This document shows, one piece after another, positions 23,556-30,902 of a stretch of DNA of 64,000 bases (positions are counted from its first letter, which is position 1; each line of letters opens with the position of its first letter). The notes beneath the pieces are model-generated. The model saw only the letters and a program-made list of their open reading frames with translations, ran no database searches and had not been told where the DNA came from. The stretch is from JBASTI01 sp964374025 (GTDB lineage Bacteria; Patescibacteriota; Minisyncoccia; Spechtbacterales; HO2-43-30). The position numbers and the translations under genes are program-made. The DNA lies in the NCBI GenBank assembly GCA_964374025.1, contig CAYJWU010000002.1, positions 1 to 64,000 of the forward strand, read 5' to 3'.

Positions 23556-26426
23556 CTACAAATACTTCCCCGTCCAGCTCTGTTTGTTTTTGGAGATATC
23601 AGACGGCGTACCTTCGGCGACAAGATATCCTCCCTCGTCCCCTCCTTCGGGGCCCAAGTCTATTACCCAGTCCGCGTTGCGAATGACATCTAAATTATGC
23701 TCGACCACGAGGACTGAATTTCCGTACGAGACAAGCTCAAAGAGCACCTTGAGCAAATTATTAACATCTTCAAAATGAAGGCCGGTTGTGGGTTCATCCA
23801 GAATATAAAGCGTCTTGCCTGTTGCCTTGCGGGAAAGCTCGCTAGCGAGCTTAATTCTTTGCGCTTCTCCGCCAGAAAGAGATGGAGCGGGTTGGCCAAG
23901 CTCTACATATGAAAGCCCGACCTTGTTGAGCACCTCAAGCTTATGCGAAAGCACTGGAATATTTTCAAAAAATTTGCGCGCTTCCTCTATGGTCATAGAC
24001 AGGACCTCGGCAATATTTTTGCCTTTATATCCTATATCAAGCACCTCTTTTGTATACCGCGTGCCTTTGCACTCATCGCATTCCACATATACATCGGGCA
24101 AAAAATGCATTTCAACTTTTTTCATGCCCTGCCCCTCGCATGCTTCACACCGCCCGCCTTTTACGTTGAAGCTGAAACGCCCCGCGACGTATCCTCGCGA
24201 GCGAGCTTCGCGTGTAGCCACAAATAAATCCCGTATTACGCTGAAGGCGCCCGTATAAGTTGCGGGATTAGATCGCGGGGTCCTGCCAATGGGACTTTGA
24301 TCCACTATGAGGGCCTTATCTAAAAATCTAAGTCCTTCTATTTTTTTGTGCGCGCCCGCGATTGTGTGGGCTCCCTGAAACTCCCGCCTAAGCGCTTTTG
24401 AGATAATATCATTTACCAAACTGCTCTTCCCGGATCCCGAAACTCCGCTAACACACACAAACTTCCCAAGGGGAATTTTAACATCAATATTTTTTAAATT
24501 ATGTTCAGTTGCGCCTTTAATAACGAGGTACTTGCCAACGCCCCCTCTCCCCTTCACTGTGCCCGCCTGCGCCCCGACTACTGTCGGGGCTTCGGCGAGG
24601 CGAAGGCGGGATACTTTTCGCTTCCCCGCGATATACTCGCCTGTCAGAGTTTTTGCTCTCTTGAGACCAACCGAGGTCCCCTCATATACAACTTGGCCTC
24701 CTCCCTTTCCAGCGCCCGGCCCTATATCAACAACCCAATCGGCCTCCCGTATGGTCTGGGAGTCGTGCTCCACAATTATCACGCTGTTCCCAAGATCCCG
24801 CAGATCCTTTAAAGTTTTGATGAGTCGCGCCTGGTCACGCGCATGGAGGCCGATGGAAGGTTCGTCCAAAATGTAGATAACGCCGGAAAGTTTAGACCCA
24901 ATTTGTGTCGCGAGGCGCAGCCGCTGGGCTTCTCCGCCTGAAAGCGTATCAGCGGATCTTGAAAGACTAAGGTAGTGGAGGCCCACGTCAAGAAGGAATT
25001 GGGAGCGAGAAGCGATTTCCTTGATTATGGGCTGGGTTATCTTAGTTTTGTTTTTAATTCCTATAAAAAATCCGAGAAAATCCCCACTGCTCATACGTAC
25101 AATTTCATCTAGATTTTTCCCCTCAAATCTCACCGCTAAGGCATCTCGCCTCAATCTCCTCCCCCCGCATTCGGCGCATGGTTTTATAACCATATACTTT
25201 TCTATTTCCGCCCTAGTCCAATCAGAGTCAGTCTCTTTATAGCGGCGGATCAACGACGGTATCACCCCCTCGAATTCCTGATCCCCGTATAAAATAACCG
25301 AAAGGTCGCTTTCGGAAAGTTGTTTTATAGGGGCATCAAGCGAAAATTTATATTTATCCGCAATCTCCCGCAACACATACCAAAAATACCCCTGNNNNNN
25401 NNNNNNNNNNNNNNNNNNNNNNNNNNNNNNNNNNNNNNNNNNNNNNNNNNNNNNNNNNNNNNNNNNNNNNNNNNNNNNNNNNNNNNNNNNNNNNCTATGC
25501 GACGCGCTCATCCATGGCTTTATAGCACCTTCGGATATGCTTAAACTTTTGCTTGGAATTACAAGGTCAGGATCGGCGTCCATTTCCGTGCCAAGGCCGG
25601 AACACGCGGGGCAAGCGCCGTAAGGACTATTAAAAGAGAACGTCCTTGGCTGAATCTCTGCCATAGAGAAACCGCATTTGGGACAAGCAAAATTCTCGGA
25701 AAAAATAGCGTCCCCCACAATTACCGTGCCCTTTCCCATGCGTATTGCCATTTCTATAGAATCCACAAGCCGGACTCTATCCATTTCTTCATCGCCATTC
25801 ATTTTGTCAACCACAATCTCTATATTATGAATTTTTTTCGGATTAAGCTCGCGGTCTATTGCCTCTTCTATGCTCAAAAATTCCTTATCAAGACGCACCC
25901 TGGTAAATCCCCGCTCTTGCGCTTCTTCAAGAACCGCTTTGTGCTCGCCTTTCTTCCCGCGAATAACCGGCCCCAAAATAAGAAATTCGCCTTTTAATTT
26001 TGAAACCTCATCCGCAATTTGGGAAACCGTCTGGCGCCTTATCTCGATACTACATTTTGGGCAAAAGGGCGTGCCGGCGCGCGCGAATAAAAGACGGAGA
26101 TAATCATATATCTCCGTTATTGTGCCCACTGTAGAACGGGGATTGCGCGAAACACTCTTTTGATCTATTGATATCGCGGGCGATATGCCCGTGATTTCAT
26201 CCACGTCCGGCTTCTGCATAATTCCCAAAAACTGCCGCGCGTATGCGGAAAGCGACTCCACGTAGCGCCTCTGGCCTTCGGCAAAAATCGTGTCAAAGGC
26301 AAGCGAAGATTTTCCCGAGCCGGACAATCCCGTAATCACAACGAGCTTGTTCTTCGGAATCTTCAAGCTTACATTTTTCAGATTATGCACACGCGCGTTT
26401 TTTATATGGAGAAATTCGTCCCTCAT
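23556..26426 (-). CDS. uvrA: Excinuclease ABC subunit A (interrupted by an assembly gap)
   Basis: About 956 residues including unknown ones. DNA damage sensor of nucleotide excision repair. Two ABC ATPase halves: Walker A GLSGSGKSSLAFDT and GVSGSGKSSLVND, signatures LSGGEAQRLRLA and LSGGEAQRIKLA, zinc modules with CPKC, CAEC and CEACEGQG. 100 N at 25395-25494 fall in the first half after KPWMSASH. Homologues have only a few residues at this point, so the true missing length is probably much less than 100 bp. A hairpin insert at 24554-24612 adds APTVVGAQAG in the linker before the second half. The last 43 bp are duplicated at 22689-22731. Confidence 0.96.
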   Translation of the reverse strand: MRDEFLHIKNARVHNLKNVSLKIPKNKLVVITGLSGSGKSSLAFDTIFAEGQRRYVESLSAYARQFLGIMQKPDVDEITGISPAISIDQKSVSRNPRSTVGTITEIYDYLRLLFARAGTPFCPKCSIEIRRQTVSQIADEVSKLKGEFLILGPVIRGKKGEHKAVLEEAQERGFTRVRLDKEFLSIEEAIDRELNPKKIHNIEIVVDKMNGDEEMDRVRLVDSIEMAIRMGKGTVIVGDAIFSENFACPKCGFSMAEIQPRTFSFNSPYGACPACSGLGTEMDADPDLVIPSKSLSISEGAIKPWMSASHXXXXXXXXXXXXXXXXXXXXXXXXXXXXXXXXXXQGYFWYVLREIADKYKFSLDAPIKQLSESDLSVILYGDQEFEGVIPSLIRRYKETDSDWTRAEIEKYMVIKPCAECGGRRLRRDALAVRFEGKNLDEIVRMSSGDFLGFFIGIKNKTKITQPIIKEIASRSQFLLDVGLHYLSLSRSADTLSGGEAQRLRLATQIGSKLSGVIYILDEPSIGLHARDQARLIKTLKDLRDLGNSVIIVEHDSQTIREADWVVDIGPGAGKGGGQVVYEGTSVGLKRAKTLTGEYIAGKRKVSRLRLAEAPTVVGAQAGTVKGRGGVGKYLVIKGATEHNLKNIDVKIPLGKFVCVSGVSGSGKSSLVNDIISKALRREFQGAHTIAGAHKKIEGLRFLDKALIVDQSPIGRTPRSNPATYTGAFSVIRDLFVATREARSRGYVAGRFSFNVKGGRCEACEGQGMKKVEMHFLPDVYVECDECKGTRYTKEVLDIGYKGKNIAEVLSMTIEEARKFFENIPVLSHKLEVLNKVGLSYVELGQPAPSLSGGEAQRIKLASELSRKATGKTLYILDEPTTGLHFEDVNNLLKVLFELVSYGNSVLVVEHNLDVIRNADWVIDLGPEGGDEGGYLVAEGTPSDISKNKQSWTGKYL
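24554..24612. repeat. In-frame palindromic insert in uvrA
   Basis: Hairpin GCCCCGAC / GTCGGGGC with flanking CCCGCCT / AGGCGGG arms, lying in the linker between the two ATPase halves. Read in the uvrA frame it gives Ala-Pro-Thr-Val-Val-Gly-Ala, similar to the inserts in uvrC and ssb. Confidence 0.7.
25395..25494. other. Assembly gap (100 N) within uvrA
   Basis: Exactly 100 N, the usual placeholder for a scaffold join of unknown length. The reading frame is the same on both sides across 100 bases, so if both sides are correct the real gap length leaves remainder 1 on division by 3. Confidence 0.97.
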
Positions 26427-26530
26427 AATGCGAGCCCATTATACACGGAATTCTTTGTCAATACAAGGCGTGATTTGTGGGAGGCGATAAAGAACTTGAA
26501 ATAATGCAGGGAGTTTATTATCATATAAAT

Positions 26531-26869
26531 ATGGAGGTTAGAAAAAAGAAAAAAGAAACAACGCTCAATGACTTGGCTTTAATGGTGGGCAAGGGTTTTG
26601 CAGATGTAGACAAACGTTTCGAGCAAGTAGACAAACGTTTCGAGCAAGTAGACAAACGTTTCGAGCAAGTAGACGGGCGCTTCGGAAAGGTAGGGGGGCG
26701 CCTTGATAGAATTGATAATACTCTCGCTCATGTAGATGCGCGACTAGACAGAATAGAAAAAGATATTCAGGAAATAAACAGCTTACTCGTGACTCGCGAT
26801 GAATTTGATGATTTAATGGCGCGAGTGAAGTATATGGAGATGAAGTTAGGTATAGAAAGCGGAAAGTGA
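26531..26869 (+). CDS. Coiled-coil repeat protein with 21-bp tandem repeats
   Basis: 112 residues from the ATG at 26531; an upstream in-frame start would add 18 atypical residues. Three nearly exact 21-bp DNA repeats (about 26601-26664) encode VDKRFEQ three times, followed by degenerate units (VDGRFGK, LDRIDNTL). The C-terminus MARVKYMEMKLGIESGK matches 19603-19971. Repeat number is likely to vary by slippage. Function unknown; it lies divergent from uvrA. Confidence 0.7.
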   Translation: MEVRKKKKETTLNDLALMVGKGFADVDKRFEQVDKRFEQVDKRFEQVDGRFGKVGGRLDRIDNTLAHVDARLDRIEKDIQEINSLLVTRDEFDDLMARVKYMEMKLGIESGK

Positions 26870-26899
26870 TGGTACGGGCCCGCATGGAAAGCTATAAAC

Positions 26900-26926
26900 G
26901 CCCGACTTTCCGCCGGGCTTTTTTGT
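26900..26926 (+). terminator. Terminator after the coiled-coil gene
   Basis: GCCCGACTTTCCGCCGGGC hairpin followed by TTTTTTG, 30 nt past the stop codon. Confidence 0.85.
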
Positions 26927-26943
26927 TCAAACCACTCTAGCCC

Positions 26944-26975
26944 TACCTTTTACTCACGATCGTGAGTATATGGTA
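26944..26975. repeat. CGATCG-core palindrome, site C, upstream of uvrC
   Basis: 32-bp palindrome with 16-bp arms and two mismatches; inner 18 bp TACTCACGATCGTGAGTA are the same as in the palindromes at 61797 and 62520. It ends 4 bp before the uvrC -35 box. Confidence 0.85.
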
Positions 26976-26979
26976 GCTC

Positions 26980-27008
26980 TTGCCTAAATTCAAAATAAAT
27001 GCTAAAAT
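26980..27008 (+). promoter_or_regulatory. uvrC promoter, apparently leaderless
   Basis: -35 TTGCCT (26980-26985), 17-bp spacer, -10 TAAAAT (27003-27008). The uvrC ATG begins 9 nt after the -10 box, so transcription probably starts at or next to the start codon. Confidence 0.65.
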
Positions 27009-27016
27009 AATGCTTA

Positions 27017-28435
27017 ATGATTCGAGTTCGAAAATCCATCCTTCTCTCTTCGCTCCCCCCTAGGCCGGGGGTTTATAGTCTAAAAAATGCGCGCGGAGAG
27101 ATAATTTACATCGGAAAATCCACGAATATACGCAAACGCGTAGAAACTCACCTTTCCCGCTACGCGGGATCTGGCGTAGCCAGAAAAAATGCAACCCCCC
27201 TTGCGAGCGAGACGGCGCGGGTTGATTATATTGTTACCGCGAACGAGCCGGAGGCGCTCATAAAAGAATCCGAACTCATCAAAAAATACCAGCCCCGATA
27301 CAATATAATGCTTCGCGACGATAAGCAGTATTTTTATGTCTGCTTTACCAACGAAACATTCCCACGCATTGTTGTAACGCACCAGCCACGCGGTTTGAAA
27401 ATTGGAAATTGGAAATTGAAAATTCCACCCCGCGGGGTGGCTGGTCCCTTCACCGACGGCAAATCTCTCAAAACAGTTCTAAGGTATTTGCGAAGGGCAT
27501 TCCCCTACTATACCCAGACGCACAGAAAACTACCTTGCCAGTATTGCCACATCGGCCTTTGCCCGGGGCCCGATCCGAATACAAAAGGGTATAAAAAAGA
27601 CATCGCAAAAATAAAAGCAATATTAAATGGCCGAAAACCGCGCGTCATCACTTCGCTAAAAAAGGAGATGGCACAATTTGCCAAAGGCCTCGAATTCGAA
27701 AAGGCGGCAAAGTCGCGCGATCAGATTCGGGCGCTTGAAAATATATTCGCACATAACACCCGGGGAGGAAGGTTTTATCCTCTCGCTTTCCTCGGCCCGC
27801 CCAGCGAGCGGGCCTCAGGGTCTCGGCCTTCGCTCCTCCCGACTGCGGTCGGGAGACCATGCCCGCTTCGGCCTCGAAACCCGCGAGAGAATAAAACCTT
27901 CCTCCTAGACCAAGTATCAAGCCTGGAGGCCTACGACATCTCCAATATTCAAGGCAAAGAGCCGGTTGCTTCTATGGTGCGGTTCGATGATGGCAAGCCG
28001 AATAAATCTATGTACAGAAAATTCAAAATTCGGTTTCCGCAAAAGCCAAATGACACCGCAATGATAAGAGAGGTAATACACCGCCGGCTTGCGCATCCAG
28101 AATGGCCGTATCCCGACGCGTTTCTGATTGATGGCGGAAGAGGCCAGCTGAACGCAGCGCTGCAAGAATTTTCAATTTTTCCCCCTTCGGGGGATCTCCC
28201 GCAGGGAGACAATTTTTCCCCCTACGGGGGATCTCCCGCAGGGAGACAATTTTCAATTGTTGCTCTGGCAAAAAAGCACAACGAATTATATGTTCCAAAT
28301 CGGAAGAAGCCCATACCCCTCAACGCCCTTCCTAAAAACATTCAAAATTTATTCATGCACGCCCGCGACGAAGCTCACAGATTTGCGATATCTTATCATA
28401 GAAAACTGCACAGAAAAACATCCCTCGGTGTTTGA
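27017..28435 (+). CDS. uvrC: Excinuclease ABC subunit C, short form with palindromic inserts
   Basis: 472 residues. GIY-YIG nuclease at the N-terminus (RPGVYSLKNARGEIIYIGKS), UVR motif around 215-250 (MAQFAKGLEFEKAAKSRDQI), RNase-H-like 5' nuclease (AYDISNIQGKEPVASMV, LIDGGRGQLNAAL). The protein stops soon after RFAISYHRKLHRKTSL, so the C-terminal helix-hairpin-helix domain of full-length UvrC (about 600 residues) is missing. Two repeat-derived in-frame inserts lie within it (27764-27905 and 28176-28249), and an AT-rich GGAAATT-type repeat codes for KIGNWKLKI near residue 130. It makes both incisions in excision repair; whether this form is fully active is uncertain. Confidence 0.93.
   Translation: MIRVRKSILLSSLPPRPGVYSLKNARGEIIYIGKSTNIRKRVETHLSRYAGSGVARKNATPLASETARVDYIVTANEPEALIKESELIKKYQPRYNIMLRDDKQYFYVCFTNETFPRIVVTHQPRGLKIGNWKLKIPPRGVAGPFTDGKSLKTVLRYLRRAFPYYTQTHRKLPCQYCHIGLCPGPDPNTKGYKKDIAKIKAILNGRKPRVITSLKKEMAQFAKGLEFEKAAKSRDQIRALENIFAHNTRGGRFYPLAFLGPPSERASGSRPSLLPTAVGRPCPLRPRNPRENKTFLLDQVSSLEAYDISNIQGKEPVASMVRFDDGKPNKSMYRKFKIRFPQKPNDTAMIREVIHRRLAHPEWPYPDAFLIDGGRGQLNAALQEFSIFPPSGDLPQGDNFSPYGGSPAGRQFSIVALAKKHNELYVPNRKKPIPLNALPKNIQNLFMHARDEAHRFAISYHRKLHRKTSLGV
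27764..27905. repeat. 142-bp palindromic insert, in frame in uvrC
   Basis: Outer arms of 23 bp (GGAGGAAGGTTTTATCCTCT and its complement) enclose smaller hairpins (GCCCGC...GCGGGC type and CTCCCGACTGCGGTCGGGAG). The frame stays open through it, giving a Pro/Arg-rich segment containing LLPTAVGRP. It is placed between the UVR motif and the nuclease domain. Confidence 0.85.
28176..28249. repeat. Two tandem 37-bp double-hairpin units in uvrC
   Basis: Each unit is TTTTT + CCCCCTTCGGGGG + ATC + TCCCGCAGGGA + GACAA; the second differs by one base. AATTTTCAA flanks both ends. A related unit occurs at 61055-61088 next to a tRNA fragment. In uvrC it adds about 25 residues in the nuclease domain without breaking the frame. 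Confidence 0.9.
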
Positions 28436-28500
28436 AAATTTGGGAATTGAAAATTGATTGAAAATTGCAAAATTGAAAATTACATACTATAATACGGTTG

Positions 28501-28836
28501 ATGCTGAAATTTTTCTTCAAAGCGCTCGTAAACTCATCTGCCGTTTATCTTGCCGGTAACTTAGTAGAGGGCTTTACATTTTCGGGGAACTTTGCTATAC
28601 TGGCTGGAATAGGATTAGCGCTTGCCATATTCCAATTATTCATCTACCCCATTATAAAAATAGTGGCATTCCCATTGGTTTTTATAAGTTTTGGATTTTT
28701 CAGCTTTTTTGTAAACATGCTCGCCCTATGGGCGCTCGCCTACTATATCCCGGGCTTTACGATTGAGGGCATAATACCGCTGATCTGGGGTACGACAATA
28801 TTGGGCATAGTGAATCTATTATTCTTCTGGCTATAA
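28501..28836 (+). CDS. Four-helix membrane protein, phage holin IV superfamily (PF04020-like)
   Basis: 111 residues from the ATG at 28501, preceded by an in-frame TTG. Four hydrophobic helices, with KALVNSSAVYLAGNLVEGF first and the FPLVFISFGFFSFFVNMLALWA middle pair (split by short turns). Matches the widespread small-membrane family named for mycobacteriophage holins; most chromosomal members are not phage lysis proteins and have no known role. It precedes secG by 1 nt. Confidence 0.82.
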   Translation: MLKFFFKALVNSSAVYLAGNLVEGFTFSGNFAILAGIGLALAIFQLFIYPIIKIVAFPLVFISFGFFSFFVNMLALWALAYYIPGFTIEGIIPLIWGTTILGIVNLLFFWL

Positions 28837-28837
28837 A

Positions 28838-29047
28838 ATGATACTAAGTATCGCGCAAATTATAATTTCAATCCTCCTTATAACAACTATTCTTCTCCAG
28901 CAAAGGGGCTCGGGTCTTTCCAGCGCTTTCGGGGGAGGGGGAGGAGTGTACTACCAGAAACGAGGGATGGAAAAAATTCTTTTCAGGGCAACAATTGCGC
29001 TTTCGGCGCTCTTTGTAATTACGGCTTTTCTCAACCTGATAAAATAA
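28838..29047 (+). CDS. secG: Protein translocase subunit SecG
   Basis: 69 residues with two membrane helices. The linker TTILLQQRGSGLSSAFGGGG is the family signature. It is an accessory subunit of the SecYEG channel. The peptide-binding protein gene follows 2 nt later, so the three genes 28501-30774 are probably one operon. Confidence 0.93.
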   Translation: MILSIAQIIISILLITTILLQQRGSGLSSAFGGGGGVYYQKRGMEKILFRATIALSALFVITAFLNLIK

Positions 29048-29049
29048 AA

Positions 29050-30774
29050 TTGGATCTAAATTCTCTTAAACAAATAAAATACCCAAAGTGGTCTTTACTC
29101 TGGCGCGCTTTTTCCAAAAGAGAAAAGTCTATTCTCGTATTTTTAACTTTCCTGATAGTTTCATCTGTTCTAACCCTTGGCGTGCGATTCTACTACGCAA
29201 GTACCCAAATAGCTCCCGCCCGGGGAGGGACCCATGTTGAATCCGCTCTTGGCATACCGAGGTTCGTAAACCCCGCGTTATCCCAAATAAGCGATGTTGA
29301 CCGCGATATAACGAAGATCGTCTACGCCGGGCTGATGAAATACAACAAAGACGGCAAGCTCCTTACGGACCTCGCGGAAAGCTATAAAATTGAAAATAAT
29401 ACGCTATACACATTTAAGATCCGCGAGAATATATTCTGGCATGATGGAGAACTTCTGACCGCCGACGATATAGTTTTTACAATAAAACTTATTCAGGATC
29501 CCAAATACGCAAGCCCCATACGCCTAAACTGGCAGGGCGTGGAGGTAGAAAAAATTGATGATTTTACCGTAACTTTCAAACTGGTAAGCCCCTATAGCCC
29601 ATTTTTAGAAAATATGACGCAAGGCATACTTCCCAAGCACATTTGGGGAAATATCGCGCCGAAAAGCTTTCCGCTCGCGGAAGCCAACCTTCAGCCAATA
29701 GGAGCGGGGCCGTATAAATTTGAAAAATTCCAGAAAGACAATACCGGCAACATAAAATCCTACACATTAAAAATAAATGACAAATATTATGGCGCAGCGC
29801 CTCACGTAGAACGCATTGTTTTTAAGTTTTTTGACTCGGAAGACGAGGCGCTCCGGGCGTTAAAAAATCAGGAGGTCAGCGCCATGAGCTTTGTATCCGG
29901 CTACAACAGCGCAGAAGCAGAAACCGGCGGCAATGTACGGCTTTATACATTCAACTTGCCGAGATACTTCGCCGCGTTCCTAAACCAGTCAAAATCCAAA
30001 GCGCTTGCGGAGAAACCGGTGAGGGAAGCGCTAACGCTCGCGACGAATAGGGTTGAAATCATAAATCTCGCGGCCGGTGGAAATGGAAAACCTTCATTCG
30101 GCCCGATAGTGCGCGAGCTTCTTGGGTATAACCCTCAAATTGAGGAAAAATATCAATTTAATTTAGACGAGGCAAAAAGGATACTTGCGAGTTCCAAATG
30201 GATTGACACCGATGGCGACGGAGTCCTTCAAAAAACCTTGCCGCAAGATAAGGAGCCTACCTCCCTTGAAATAAATCTTGTTACGGTAGAATGGCCGGAG
30301 CTGGAAAAAGTAATGCGGGTTCTTAAGGAACAATGGGAAAAAATAGGAGCGCGGGTTATAATAAACGCGTACACGCTTGGCGAATTACAGCAAGAATATA
30401 TAAGACCCCGAGAATACGAAGCCCTTATTTTTGGGCAGGTTGTGGGCATTGATCCGGATCCGTTCTCGTTCTGGCACTCTTCCCAAAAGAAAGATCCGGG
30501 GCTAAACCTCGCCTTGTACGACAATAAAACCGCCGATAAACTATTGGAGGAGGCCCGCCAAACCCTGGACTCGCAAGCGCGCGCTGAAAAATACGTCCTG
30601 TTTCAAAATGCCATAATAAATGATATTCCCGCTATCTTCCTATACAGTCCGACATATCTTTATCCTGTCAATAAAACTATTAAGGGAATCCTCGAGGGTA
30701 AAATCGCGGACCCATCTTTGCGATTTTCCGATATAACAGATTGGTATATTGATACAAAGCGGGTATGGAAATAA
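29050..30774 (+). CDS. Membrane-anchored peptide-binding protein, ABC transporter family 5 (OppA/DppA-like)
   Basis: 574 residues from a TTG start 2 nt after secG. N-terminal membrane anchor (about 28-46, ILVFLTFLIVSSVLTLGV), no lipobox Cys. The SBP_bac_5 fold follows: TKIVYAGLMKYNKDGKLLTDLAES, WHDGELLTADDIVFTIKL, PIGAGPYKFEKF, then VREALTLATNRVEI. It captures oligopeptides or a similar ligand outside the membrane; no permease or ATPase genes lie nearby. Confidence 0.9.
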   Translation: MDLNSLKQIKYPKWSLLWRAFSKREKSILVFLTFLIVSSVLTLGVRFYYASTQIAPARGGTHVESALGIPRFVNPALSQISDVDRDITKIVYAGLMKYNKDGKLLTDLAESYKIENNTLYTFKIRENIFWHDGELLTADDIVFTIKLIQDPKYASPIRLNWQGVEVEKIDDFTVTFKLVSPYSPFLENMTQGILPKHIWGNIAPKSFPLAEANLQPIGAGPYKFEKFQKDNTGNIKSYTLKINDKYYGAAPHVERIVFKFFDSEDEALRALKNQEVSAMSFVSGYNSAEAETGGNVRLYTFNLPRYFAAFLNQSKSKALAEKPVREALTLATNRVEIINLAAGGNGKPSFGPIVRELLGYNPQIEEKYQFNLDEAKRILASSKWIDTDGDGVLQKTLPQDKEPTSLEINLVTVEWPELEKVMRVLKEQWEKIGARVIINAYTLGELQQEYIRPREYEALIFGQVVGIDPDPFSFWHSSQKKDPGLNLALYDNKTADKLLEEARQTLDSQARAEKYVLFQNAIINDIPAIFLYSPTYLYPVNKTIKGILEGKIADPSLRFSDITDWYIDTKRVWK

Positions 30775-30777
30775 ATA

Positions 30778-30862
30778 GCCCAAGTGGCGGAATTGGCTAT
30801 ACGCGCAGCGTTCAGGGCGCTGTGGGCGCAAGCCCGTGTGGGTTCGACTCCCACCTTGGGCA
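30778..30862 (+). tRNA. tRNA-Leu (anticodon CAG)
   Basis: Class II tRNA with a long variable arm. Acceptor GCCCAAG / CTTGGGC, D arm TGGCGGAATTGGCTA, anticodon stem CAGCG/CGCTG with loop TTCAGGG (anticodon CAG), variable hairpin TGGGCGCAAGCCCGT, T arm GGGTTCGACTCCC. Begins 3 nt after the upstream stop codon. Confidence 0.95.
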
Positions 30863-30902
30863 CCTAGTTTAATTCTCTAAATTAAAATTAAAAATTTTGT
30901 TT

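Larger units (their letters stand above)
22732..23598. mobile_element. Palindrome-framed PaaX/Cas2-like unit inserted at the uvrA 3' end
   Basis: Between the two 43-bp uvrA-tail direct repeats (22689-22731 and 23556-23598) lies a unit with one gene, framed by near-identical palindromes (22762-22803 and 23473-23520). Total period 867 bp. The layout resembles elements that insert at a gene's 3' end and restore it with their own copy of the tail. No transposase or integrase other than the PaaX/Cas2-like protein is present. Confidence 0.6.

Noticed and set aside
26601..26664. CRISPR-like direct repeats
   Set aside because: The 21-bp repeats are contiguous, without spacers, and lie in frame in a coiled-coil gene.
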